Below the pieces are notes generated by a model. That model saw only the letters and a program-made list of their open reading frames with translations, ran no database searches and was not told where the DNA came from. 64,000 nucleotides of DNA from Amycolatopsis arida (GTDB taxonomy: Bacteria; Actinomycetota; Actinomycetes; Mycobacteriales; Pseudonocardiaceae): assembly GCF_900115565.1 (NCBI RefSeq), contig NZ_FOWW01000003.1, forward strand, positions 620,001-684,000, read 5' to 3'. The translations under genes were made by a program, and so were the position numbers. Below are positions 56,920 to 64,000 of this stretch, piece after piece; position 1 is the stretch's first letter, and every line of letters begins with the position of its first letter.

Positions 56920-56950
56920 AGGGCCGGCGCTGATCGCCAGCGCCGGCCCT
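56920..56950 (-). terminator. Terminator of the pknB operon
   Basis: AGGGCCGGCGCTG and CAGCGCCGGCCCT form a perfect 13-bp stem around ATCGC, 18 bases past the pknB stop; TTCGG follows on the - strand. Confidence 0.85.
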
Positions 56951-56967
56951 CCGCGGGAAGCCAATGC

Positions 56968-58941
56968 TCAGCCGTTGCCGCGGCCTCCGATGATGCCGCC
57001 GCCCGGGCTCGTGGTCTCCTTGTCGGACTCGCCGATGTAGAGCACCACCTTCTGCTTCTTGGTGATCTTGCTGCCCTTTGACGGGTTGGTGTTCGTGACC
57101 CGCCCCGCGTCGTCGGGGTCGGAGACCTCTTCCTTGCGGGTCTCCACCTGCCCGGACCACCCGCGGTCGCGCAGCGCGGCCAGCGCCTGGTCCTCGGTCA
57201 TCCCGACCAGGTCCGGCATCGTGATCTCCTGCTGCGACCCGTTGGACACCTCGAGCACCACCGTGCTGCCCTTCGGGGCCAGCCCGCCGTTCGGCTGCTG
57301 GCGCACCACCTGGCCCTCCGGCTTGTCGGAGTCGACGTCCTTGCGCTGCACCTCGAACCCGGCGTCCCGCAGCGTGCTGCGGGCCTGGTCGTAGGGCTTG
57401 CCCTCGACGTTGGGCACCGACGCCATGTCCAACGTCTTGCCGACCTTGATGCTGACCGTCCGGCCCTGCTCGATCGGCGAGCCCGATGGCGGGTCCTGCT
57501 CGACCACCTTGCCGAACAGGTCCGGATCCTGCACCTCGACCTCGGCGACGTTCGAGTTGAGCAGCAGTCCCTTGTCGTTGAGCAGCTGCTCGGCCTCGGC
57601 CCTTGTCTTCCCGGCCAGGTCGGGAACGACGACCTGCTGCGGCCCCTTGCCGACCCGCAGCACGACCTGCTGGGAGGTGCGCACCAGCTCGCCCTGCTCG
57701 GGATCGGTGCTCACCACCTTGTCGATCTGGTCCCCGTTGCACGCCGGCTGGGGCTGCTGCGGAGTCGGGTAGCAGAACACCGGCTCCTCGTCGAAGTTCT
57801 CCAACTGGTTCTCCCGGAGCACTTCCTTCGCCTCCTGGACGCGCAGCCCGACCACCCCGGGCATCGGCACCTCGTCGCCGGAGCCCTTGAACACGTCGGT
57901 GAGCAGCATGACCAGCGCGATCGCCAGCACCACCGCGCCAACGGCCGCGGCGATCAGCACGTTGCGCCGCTTGCGTCGCCGCCGCTCGTCCTCCTCGGCG
58001 GCGTACGCGTCGGGGTCGTAGTCGTCGAACGCCGCCTGCTGCCCGGTGTTCAGCACCTGGGTGCGCTCGTCGTCGCTCATCACCATCGGCGCCGACGGCC
58101 GCTGCCCGGACAGGGTACGCACCAGGTCCGAGCGCATCTCGGCGGCCGACTGGTAGCGGTTGGCCGGCCCCTTGGCCAGCGCCTTGAGCACCACCGCGTC
58201 CAGCTCCGGCGACACCGCCGGGTTGATCGCCGACGGCGGCTGCGGGTCCTCCCGCACGTGCTGGTAGGCCACCGCCACGGGCGAGTCACCGGTGAACGGC
58301 GGCTCCCCGGTGACCAGCTCGTAGAGCACGCACCCGGCGGCGTAGACGTCGCTGCGCGCGTCCACCGACTCGCCGCGCGCCTGCTCCGGCGACAGGTACT
58401 GCGCGGTGCCGATCACGGCCGCGGTCTGGGTCATCGCCGACTGGCCGTCGTGCATGGCCCTGGCGATGCCGAAGTCCATCACCTTGACCGCGCCGTTCTT
58501 GGTGATCATGACGTTGGCCGGCTTGACGTCCCGGTGCACGATGCCGTGCCGGTGCGAGAAGTCCAGCGCCGCGCAGACGTCGGCCATGACCTCCATGGCC
58601 CGCTTCTGCGACATCGGACCCTCGGTCTTGACGATGTCCCGCAGCGTGCGGCCCTCGACGTACTCCATCACGATGTAGGGCAACGGGCCGTACTCGGTCT
58701 GCGTCTCGCCCGTGTCGTAGACCGCGACGATCGCCGGGTGGTTCAGCGCCGCCGCGTTCTGCGCCTCCCGCCGGAACCGTTCCTGGAACTGTGGGTCGCG
58801 GGCCAGGTCGGCACGGAGGATCTTGACGGCGACCTCACGGCCTAGCCGGACGTCGTGCCCGTGGTGGACCTCGGACATGCCGCCGTAGCCGAGCGTGTCG
58901 CCCAGCTCGTAGCGGTTGGAGAGCAGTCTGGGTGCGCTCAT
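56968..58941 (-). CDS. pknB: Serine/threonine protein kinase PknB with four PASTA domains
   Basis: 657-residue membrane kinase that senses muropeptides/lipid II and controls growth and division. The kinase domain (~10-275) has GYGGMSEVHHG, the Lys in REVAVKIL, HRDVKPANV, DFGIA and SPEQARGE. A basic juxtamembrane stretch (ERRRRKRRN) precedes the transmembrane helix (~325-347). Four PASTA repeats (about 355-640, e.g. VVVPDLAGKTRAEAEQLL) bind wall fragments. The C-terminus is Gly-rich. ATG 58941 (MSAPRLLSNRYELG) is chosen by homology; ATG 58959 is possible. Last gene of the pstP-rodA-pbpA-pknA-pknB operon. Confidence 0.97.
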   Translation of the reverse strand: MSAPRLLSNRYELGDTLGYGGMSEVHHGHDVRLGREVAVKILRADLARDPQFQERFRREAQNAAALNHPAIVAVYDTGETQTEYGPLPYIVMEYVEGRTLRDIVKTEGPMSQKRAMEVMADVCAALDFSHRHGIVHRDVKPANVMITKNGAVKVMDFGIARAMHDGQSAMTQTAAVIGTAQYLSPEQARGESVDARSDVYAAGCVLYELVTGEPPFTGDSPVAVAYQHVREDPQPPSAINPAVSPELDAVVLKALAKGPANRYQSAAEMRSDLVRTLSGQRPSAPMVMSDDERTQVLNTGQQAAFDDYDPDAYAAEEDERRRRKRRNVLIAAAVGAVVLAIALVMLLTDVFKGSGDEVPMPGVVGLRVQEAKEVLRENQLENFDEEPVFCYPTPQQPQPACNGDQIDKVVSTDPEQGELVRTSQQVVLRVGKGPQQVVVPDLAGKTRAEAEQLLNDKGLLLNSNVAEVEVQDPDLFGKVVEQDPPSGSPIEQGRTVSIKVGKTLDMASVPNVEGKPYDQARSTLRDAGFEVQRKDVDSDKPEGQVVRQQPNGGLAPKGSTVVLEVSNGSQQEITMPDLVGMTEDQALAALRDRGWSGQVETRKEEVSDPDDAGRVTNTNPSKGSKITKKQKVVLYIGESDKETTSPGGGIIGGRGNG

Positions 58942-58979
58942 CGCTCCGTGCCGTCCCATTTCATCCACGTATTCTCGCC

Positions 58980-60365
58980 TCACTCGCCCACGGCCGGCGC
59001 GTCCGCGCCTGGTACCGGTTCGGGCCTTCCTACTGTGCCGCCACCGCCGGGCACGCCGGTGCCCATCATGCCCTGTCCACCGTCGTTTCCTGGTTGACGC
59101 TCCCGGCCGTCCCACCAGTTGTCCTCGGTGCCGGTGGAGTCCGTCTCATCCCGTTCGGGCGCGCCCGGCGGGTAATTCTGCTCCGGTGCCGGAGTGAAGC
59201 CCACCTCGCCACCCCTGGTCGGCCCATCGCCGGAGTCGTCGGCCCGCAGCAGCGCCGGCAGCACCAGCGCCAGCCCCACGACCAGCAGCACGATGACCAG
59301 CGTGAGCACCACCCACAGCGCGACGTGCCCGCGGCGGCGGGGCGGCGGCGGGGCGACACCCGGGTGCGGCAACGGGCCGGAGCCGGGCGGGGTGACCGGC
59401 TGGAGCGTCGGGTGCGAGCCGGGACCCACCGGAGCCATCGGGGCGGGGGACACCGGCGGGTACCGGGGCGCGTGGGACGCGGCGAGCCCCACGGGGGCGG
59501 GCAGCGGCCGGCCGGCCCGCACCGCGGCCACCGCCGCGGCGAACTCGCCGCCGTTGCGGTAGCGCTGGCGCGGGTCCTTCACCAGGGTCGCCTCGATCAC
59601 CGCGCGGGCGTGCGGCGGCACGTCCGGCGGCAGCGGCGGCGGGAGGTCGCGAATGTGCATCATCGCCACCGTCACGGCGTTCTCGGAGAGGAACGGCCGG
59701 TGCCCGGCGAGGCACTCGTACCCGCACACTGCCAGCGAGTACACGTCGCTGGTCGGCTCGGCGTCGTGCCCGAGAGCCTGCTCGGGTGCGATGTAGTGGG
59801 CGGTGCCCATCACCATGCCCGAGCGGGTCACCGGCACCGCGTCGGCGGCCTTGGCGACACCGAAGTCGGTGATCTTCACCTGCCCGGTCGGGGTGACCAG
59901 GATGTTGCCCGGCTTGACGTCGCGGTGCACCAGCCCGCGCTCGTGCGCCGCCTGCAGCGCGTGCCCGGCCTGCTCCAGGACGTCCAGCGTGCGGTCGGCG
60001 GACAGCCGGCCCTCGCGGGCCAGGATGCCGGCCAGCGGCTCGCCGGCCACCAGCTCCATCACCAGGTAGGCGATGTGCTGCGGCTCACCCGACCCGTCGG
60101 CCGACCGCGTGCCCGGCTCGACCGTCTCGCCGTAGTCGTGCACCCCGGCGATCCCCGGATGGTTCAGCGACGCCGTGGTGCGGGCCTCGGTGCGGAAGCG
60201 GTGCAGGAACTCCGCGTCGCCGGACAGCTCCGCCTTGAGCACCTTCACCGCGACCGTCCGGTCCAACCGGGTGTCGTCGGCCGCCCAGACCTCGCCCATC
60301 CCTCCGACGGCGATCCGGTTGGCCAGGCGGTAGCGGTCGGCGAGCAGCTGCCCCGAGGAGAGCAT
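58980..60365 (-). CDS. pknA: Serine/threonine protein kinase PknA
   Basis: 461-residue kinase acting with PknB on envelope and division proteins. The kinase domain (~10-270) has [36 protein letters not shown] and APEQALGH. A Pro-rich juxtamembrane region leads to one transmembrane helix (~347-370) and a short Pro/Gly-rich outer tail; no PASTA domains. ATG 60365 has GGGGAGG 8 bases upstream, and the start lies 4 bases after the pbpA stop. Confidence 0.96.
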   Translation of the reverse strand: MLSSGQLLADRYRLANRIAVGGMGEVWAADDTRLDRTVAVKVLKAELSGDAEFLHRFRTEARTTASLNHPGIAGVHDYGETVEPGTRSADGSGEPQHIAYLVMELVAGEPLAGILAREGRLSADRTLDVLEQAGHALQAAHERGLVHRDVKPGNILVTPTGQVKITDFGVAKAADAVPVTRSGMVMGTAHYIAPEQALGHDAEPTSDVYSLAVCGYECLAGHRPFLSENAVTVAMMHIRDLPPPLPPDVPPHARAVIEATLVKDPRQRYRNGGEFAAAVAAVRAGRPLPAPVGLAASHAPRYPPVSPAPMAPVGPGSHPTLQPVTPPGSGPLPHPGVAPPPPRRRGHVALWVVLTLVIVLLVVGLALVLPALLRADDSGDGPTRGGEVGFTPAPEQNYPPGAPERDETDSTGTEDNWWDGRERQPGNDGGQGMMGTGVPGGGGTVGRPEPVPGADAPAVGE

Positions 60366-60369
60366 CCGG

Positions 60370-61842
60370 CTAACCTCCCCCGAGCGCGGCGGCGATCGTG
60401 GCGCGGCCCACCTCGGCGGCCACGGTGCCACCGGTCGCCGCGAGGCCACGGTTGCCGCCGGACTCGACGATCACCGCGATGGCGACCTTGGGGTCGTCGG
60501 CCGGCGCGAACGCGGTGTACCACGCGTGCGGCGGCGTCGCCTTCGGGTCGGTGCCGTGCTCGGCGGTCCCGGTCTTGGAGGCGATCTTCAGGTCGGCGCG
60601 CTTGCCGCCGCCCTTGGTGTTGGCCTCGGAGGCGATCATCATGTCGGTGAGGATCGTCGCGTTGGCCCGCGACATCGCCGGATCACCGGTGAGCTCCTCC
60701 GGCCGGAACTCCTCCATCTCCGACATGTCCTGGGCGAGCAGCGACTTCACCAACCGCGGCTTCATCGCCACCCCGCCGTTGGCGATCGTCGCCGAGAGCA
60801 GCGCGTCCTGCAGCGGGGTGAGCCGCACGTCGCGCTGGCCGATGCCGGTTTGGTACAGCTCGGCGGGGCTGGACATCGGGCCGAGCACCGACGTGGCCAC
60901 CCGCATCGGGATGTACAGGTCGGTCTGGCCGATGCCGAAGTTCGCCGCGGTCTCGGTCAACTTCTCCTTGCCCAGGCTCGCGGCCAGTTCGGCATAGGCG
61001 GTGTTACACGAGTACGCCAGCGCGTCCTTGAGCGTGCTGCCCGGGCAGGTTTGGTGCCCGAAGTTCTCCAGGTCGGCGCCCCTGGTGCCGGGCAGTTGCA
61101 CCTCCGCGGCGTTGGTGACCGGGGTGTCCGGGCCGGCGCCGTTCTCCAGCGCGGCGGCGGTGACCACCAGCTTGAACGTCGATCCCGGAGGGTAGGTCTC
61201 CTGAATCGCCCGGTTCAGCATCGGCTTGTTCGGGTTCTTGTTGAGCTCCGTCCAGGCCGTTTCCTGCTCCTTGCCGTCGTGCGAGGCGAGCCGGTTCGGG
61301 TCGTACGACGGGGTGGAGACCATGGCCAGGATGTCGCCGGTCTTCGGGTCCAGCGCCACCACGGCACCCTTGTAGCCGCGGCGCGTCATCGCGTTGTACG
61401 CGGCCTCCTGCACCGACGGCCGGATGGACACCCGGACATTGCCGCCGCGCGGATCCCTGCCGGTGATCATGTCGGAGAGCCGGCGGACGAACAGCCGGGG
61501 ATCGGATCCGTTGAGGACCTCGTCCATGGCGCGTTCCAGTCCGTGAGCGCCATAGCGAATCGAGTAGAACCCGGTGACCGGCGCGTACGTCGCGCCGCCG
61601 GGGTAGGTGCGGAGGAACTTGAACTTGTCGTCGGTCGACTCGACCGCGGCCAGCACCTGGCCGGACTCGGACGCGGCGATCGTCCCACGCTGCCGCGAGT
61701 ACTCGTCCAGCAGCACCCGGCTGTTGTGCCCGTCGGAGCGGTAGTCGTCGGCCTTCACCACTTGGATGTAGGTGGCGTTGACCAGCAGCAACGTCACCAT
61801 GACCAGCATGGCGACGCCGACCTTGCGCAACGGTGTGTTCAT
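60370..61842 (-). CDS. pbpA: Penicillin-binding protein PbpA (class B transpeptidase)
   Basis: 490-residue class B PBP that cross-links peptidoglycan with the RodA glycosyltransferase. One N-terminal transmembrane helix (~9-27) precedes the dimerisation region. The transpeptidase motifs are STFK (near residue 220), SCN and KTGTAE. Its start overlaps the rodA stop by 4 bases, supporting a stoichiometric RodA-PbpA pair. Substrate and regulation by PknB follow the mycobacterial model. Confidence 0.96.
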   Translation of the reverse strand: MNTPLRKVGVAMLVMVTLLLVNATYIQVVKADDYRSDGHNSRVLLDEYSRQRGTIAASESGQVLAAVESTDDKFKFLRTYPGGATYAPVTGFYSIRYGAHGLERAMDEVLNGSDPRLFVRRLSDMITGRDPRGGNVRVSIRPSVQEAAYNAMTRRGYKGAVVALDPKTGDILAMVSTPSYDPNRLASHDGKEQETAWTELNKNPNKPMLNRAIQETYPPGSTFKLVVTAAALENGAGPDTPVTNAAEVQLPGTRGADLENFGHQTCPGSTLKDALAYSCNTAYAELAASLGKEKLTETAANFGIGQTDLYIPMRVATSVLGPMSSPAELYQTGIGQRDVRLTPLQDALLSATIANGGVAMKPRLVKSLLAQDMSEMEEFRPEELTGDPAMSRANATILTDMMIASEANTKGGGKRADLKIASKTGTAEHGTDPKATPPHAWYTAFAPADDPKVAIAVIVESGGNRGLAATGGTVAAEVGRATIAAALGGG

Positions 61843-63386
61843 CGGGGACCCCCTTGCGCCGGACCCGCCTCCGGTGGGCCCGCTTGCATCGGACCCGCTT
61901 GCATCGGACCCGAATGCGGCGAGTTCGTGTTCGAGGGGCGCTGCACCATCACGGTGTGCGCCTCGGCCAGTGGCGCCTGCTGCTGCGGCCGCGGCTTCGC
62001 CGGTGGCTGCGGTCGCCGAGCCGCGTCGGAGATCCGCAGCAGCAGCGCGACCAGGATGTAGTTGGCCAGCAGCGACGACCCGCCGTAGGACAGGAACGGC
62101 GTGGTGATGCCGGTCATCGGGATCAGCTTGGTGACGCCGCCGACGATGACGAACACCTGCATGACGATGGTGAACGACAGGCCGCCGCCGAGCAGCTTGC
62201 CGAACGTGTCCCGCACCGCCAGCGCGCTGCGCATCCCGCGGGTGGCCAGGATCAGGTACACCATGAGCAGCGCGGACAGCCCGATCAGGCCCAGCTCCTC
62301 GCCGATGGCGGCGGTGATGAAGTCGGTGTGCGCCTCGGGCACCATCTCCGGCCGCCCCGCGCCGAGCCCGGTGCCACCGAGCCCGCCGGTACCGAGCCCG
62401 AACAGGCCCTGCGCGATCTGGTATCCGCCGCCGGGCTCGTCGTATGTCGCCAGCGGGTCGATCCAGTTCGCCACCCGCTGCTGCACGTGGGTGAACAGGT
62501 TGTAGGCGATCAGCGCGCCGCCGAGGAACAACCCGAGCCCGAGCACCACCCAGATGACCCGCTCGGTCGCCACGTACAGCATCATCAGCACGACGCCGAA
62601 GAACAGCAGCGAGGTGCCGAGGTCCTTCTCGAAGACGAGGATGCCGAGGCAGGCCGCCGCGGCGATCAGGATGGGTCCGAGGTCGCGGGCCCGCGGCAGC
62701 TCCACGCCCAGCACCCGCTTGCCGGCCACGGTGAACAGCTCGCGCTTGGACACCAGGAACGACGCGAAGAAGATCATCAGCAGGATCTTCGCGAACTCAC
62801 CCGGCTGGATGGACGCGAAGCCGAGCTTGATCCACACCTTGGCACCGTTGACCTCGGACAGCGACCGGGGCAGCAGTGCGGGCAGGGCCAGCGCGACGAT
62901 CCCGACCAGGCCGGAGATGTAGGCGTAGCGGGTGAGCGCCCGGTGGTCGGGCACGACGATCAGCACCGCGAGGAACAACGCGAGCGCGAGGACGGTCCAG
63001 ATCACCTGGGTGGGGGCGTCCGGGGAGAAGTCGCGGCCGAGCGACGCCGCCCGCTCCGCCCGCGCGGAGTCGATCCGGTAGATCATCACCAGGCCGATGC
63101 CGTTGAGCAGCGCGACCGAGGGCAGGATCAGCGGGTCGGCGTAGGGCGCCCAGCGGCGCACCGCGAGGTGGGCCACCGTGAAGATCGTCAGGTAGGCGAG
63201 TCCGTACCAGAAGATCGCCCAGGTGAGCTCCTGCTCCTGGTTGGCGTCGACCAGCACCAGCGCGATGGTCACGATGAACGCGGCGAACGCCAACATCATC
63301 AGCTCGGTGCCGCGCCGCTTGGGAAACTGCCGCGGCGGGTTGGTGGAGTACTGACCGGCCGGGGCGCTCGGGACGGGCTGACCCAT
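61839..63386 (-). CDS. rodA: RodA/FtsW-type SEDS peptidoglycan glycosyltransferase
   Basis: 515-residue membrane protein with about 12 transmembrane helices that polymerises lipid II. The SEDS signatures are visible as IQPGEFAKILL, FEKDLGTSLL and TPFLSYGGSSLLANY. A ~70-residue Pro/Gln-rich cytoplasmic C-terminal tail is extra. ATG 63386 shares a base with the pstP stop, and its stop overlaps pbpA. Confidence 0.96.
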   Translation of the reverse strand: MGQPVPSAPAGQYSTNPPRQFPKRRGTELMMLAFAAFIVTIALVLVDANQEQELTWAIFWYGLAYLTIFTVAHLAVRRWAPYADPLILPSVALLNGIGLVMIYRIDSARAERAASLGRDFSPDAPTQVIWTVLALALFLAVLIVVPDHRALTRYAYISGLVGIVALALPALLPRSLSEVNGAKVWIKLGFASIQPGEFAKILLMIFFASFLVSKRELFTVAGKRVLGVELPRARDLGPILIAAAACLGILVFEKDLGTSLLFFGVVLMMLYVATERVIWVVLGLGLFLGGALIAYNLFTHVQQRVANWIDPLATYDEPGGGYQIAQGLFGLGTGGLGGTGLGAGRPEMVPEAHTDFITAAIGEELGLIGLSALLMVYLILATRGMRSALAVRDTFGKLLGGGLSFTIVMQVFVIVGGVTKLIPMTGITTPFLSYGGSSLLANYILVALLLRISDAARRPQPPAKPRPQQQAPLAEAHTVMVQRPSNTNSPHSGPMQAGPMQAGPPEAGPAQGGPR

Positions 63387-64000
63387 CAGCGACCACCCGT
63401 GGTCGGCTGTCCTGGTCGGGGGCGGCAGTCCACCCCGGGCTGGCCGCGCTGCGGGGGCTCGGCCGCCTGGTCACCCTCCGGGGGCGGCGGGTCGGTCGGG
63501 TCCGTTTGCTCGGTCGGTTCGGTCTGTTCGGTCGACTGCTGCGGCGGGTCGCAGTAGTCCAGCACGTTGTTTCGGCGCAGCATGTCGATATAGCGACGGG
63601 CTTCCTGCAGGTTGTCCCGCTTCACCCCGTTGGCCACCGCCGCCCGCGCGTCCTGCTGCAGGTCGGTCAGCCGCAGCGGGTCGCACAGCGCCGCCTCGGG
63701 TGGGCACGAGCCCTCGGCCTGGCGGTGCAGGTCGAAGCCCAGGAGGCTGCCGGGCACGCCCTGGTAGATGACCACCTCACCGTCGCCGCCCTCGCCGACG
63801 TAGTACTGGTGGAGCACGAAGTAGCGGGTCGCGATCGCCGCAGCGGCCAGCAGGATCAGCGCCAGACCCAGCGCGACCAGCAGCCGTATCCGCTTACGGC
63901 GTTTGACTTTTGGGTCGAACCCCGGTTCCGCCGGCTCCACCCGCTGCGGTGGCGGTGGCGGCGCGGTGAGTGCCCTCGCCCTGGCGGCGGGGGAGTCGCC
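63386..64000 (-). CDS. pstP: PstP PP2C-type phosphatase, C-terminal part, cut by window edge
   Basis: The frame is open to the right edge, so the N-terminal phosphatase domain is outside the window. Visible are a Pro-rich juxtamembrane linker (LTAPPPPPQRVEPAEPGF), a basic stretch, one transmembrane helix (LLVALGLALILLAAAAIA) and an extracytoplasmic domain of ~150 residues with four Cys, ending in a disordered tail. In actinobacteria this is the tail of PstP, the phosphatase that reverses PknA/PknB phosphorylation, encoded immediately upstream of rodA. The call rests on topology and operon position. Confidence 0.85.
   Translation of the reverse strand, partial: GDSPAARARALTAPPPPPQRVEPAEPGFDPKVKRRKRIRLLVALGLALILLAAAAIATRYFVLHQYYVGEGGDGEVVIYQGVPGSLLGFDLHRQAEGSCPPEAALCDPLRLTDLQQDARAAVANGVKRDNLQEARRYIDMLRRNNVLDYCDPPQQSTEQTEPTEQTDPTDPPPPEGDQAAEPPQRGQPGVDCRPRPGQPTTGGR

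Overview
The window is a 64-kb chromosomal segment of a high-GC actinobacterium centred on the replication origin. The gene order matches the M. tuberculosis interval Rv3909-Rv3924c / Rv0001-Rv0018c. Details (a DUF6049-type protein before murJ, a kinase-like protein separate from MurJ, a D-Ala-D-Ala ligase and an aminotransferase beside parAB, DLW-39, an SCO5389-family protein) point to the order Pseudonocardiales. No species can be named from sequence alone.

Left arm (1-13.5 kb, mostly + strand): end of a DUF6049-like membrane protein, murJ (lipid II flippase) with a long proline-rich N-terminus, a membrane pseudokinase with a discoidin-like C-terminus, sigM and its anti-sigma factor, trxB-trxA, cwlM. 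A divergent MarR/membrane-protein pair follows, then a GNAT protein, a PLP aminotransferase and a D-Ala-D-Ala ligase. A convergent YciI protein lies next.

Origin core (14-32.5 kb): parB-parA-rsmG on the - strand with three parS sites, jag-yidC-yidD-rnpA-rpmH on the - strand, then dnaA, oriC (21963-22901), dnaN, gnd, recF, a DUF721 gene, gyrB, gyrA, a DUF3566 gene and tRNA-Ile on the + strand.

Accessory block (32.6-46.6 kb): GC-rich hairpins and repeats after tRNA-Ile, a GrpB protein, an ECF42-type sigma factor with its DGPF/YciI partner and a divergent SnoaL-like gene, a WGxxGxxG protein, a hemerythrin, CsbD, DLW-39 and tRNA-Ala. After tRNA-Ala comes a decayed integrative element (integrase fragment, broken HNH and MazG-like genes). 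A GyrI-like gene, a class F sortase with a collagen-like secreted neighbour, small membrane proteins, an M14 carboxypeptidase, a lipoprotein and a Lys/Ala-rich membrane protein complete the block.

Right arm (46.6-64 kb): ppiA, rhomboid protease, PH-domain protein, crgA, class E sortase, an SCO5389-family protein, fprA with an IdeR-like box, pabA with an ABC pair, an I36-like secreted protein, and a TetR/VOC divergent pair. It ends with the growth and division kinase operon pstP-rodA-pbpA-pknA-pknB on the - strand; pstP runs off the right edge.

Functionally the window joins replication initiation, chromosome partition and cell-envelope growth control. The strongest new signals are regulatory. 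An ECF42-like promoter motif (C/TGTCGA-N17-CGAC) is embedded as a perfect 19-bp inverted repeat serving two divergent genes, and it recurs before a YciI gene 21 kb away. There is also a parS-like palindrome at 37.3 kb and DnaA-box pairs outside oriC.
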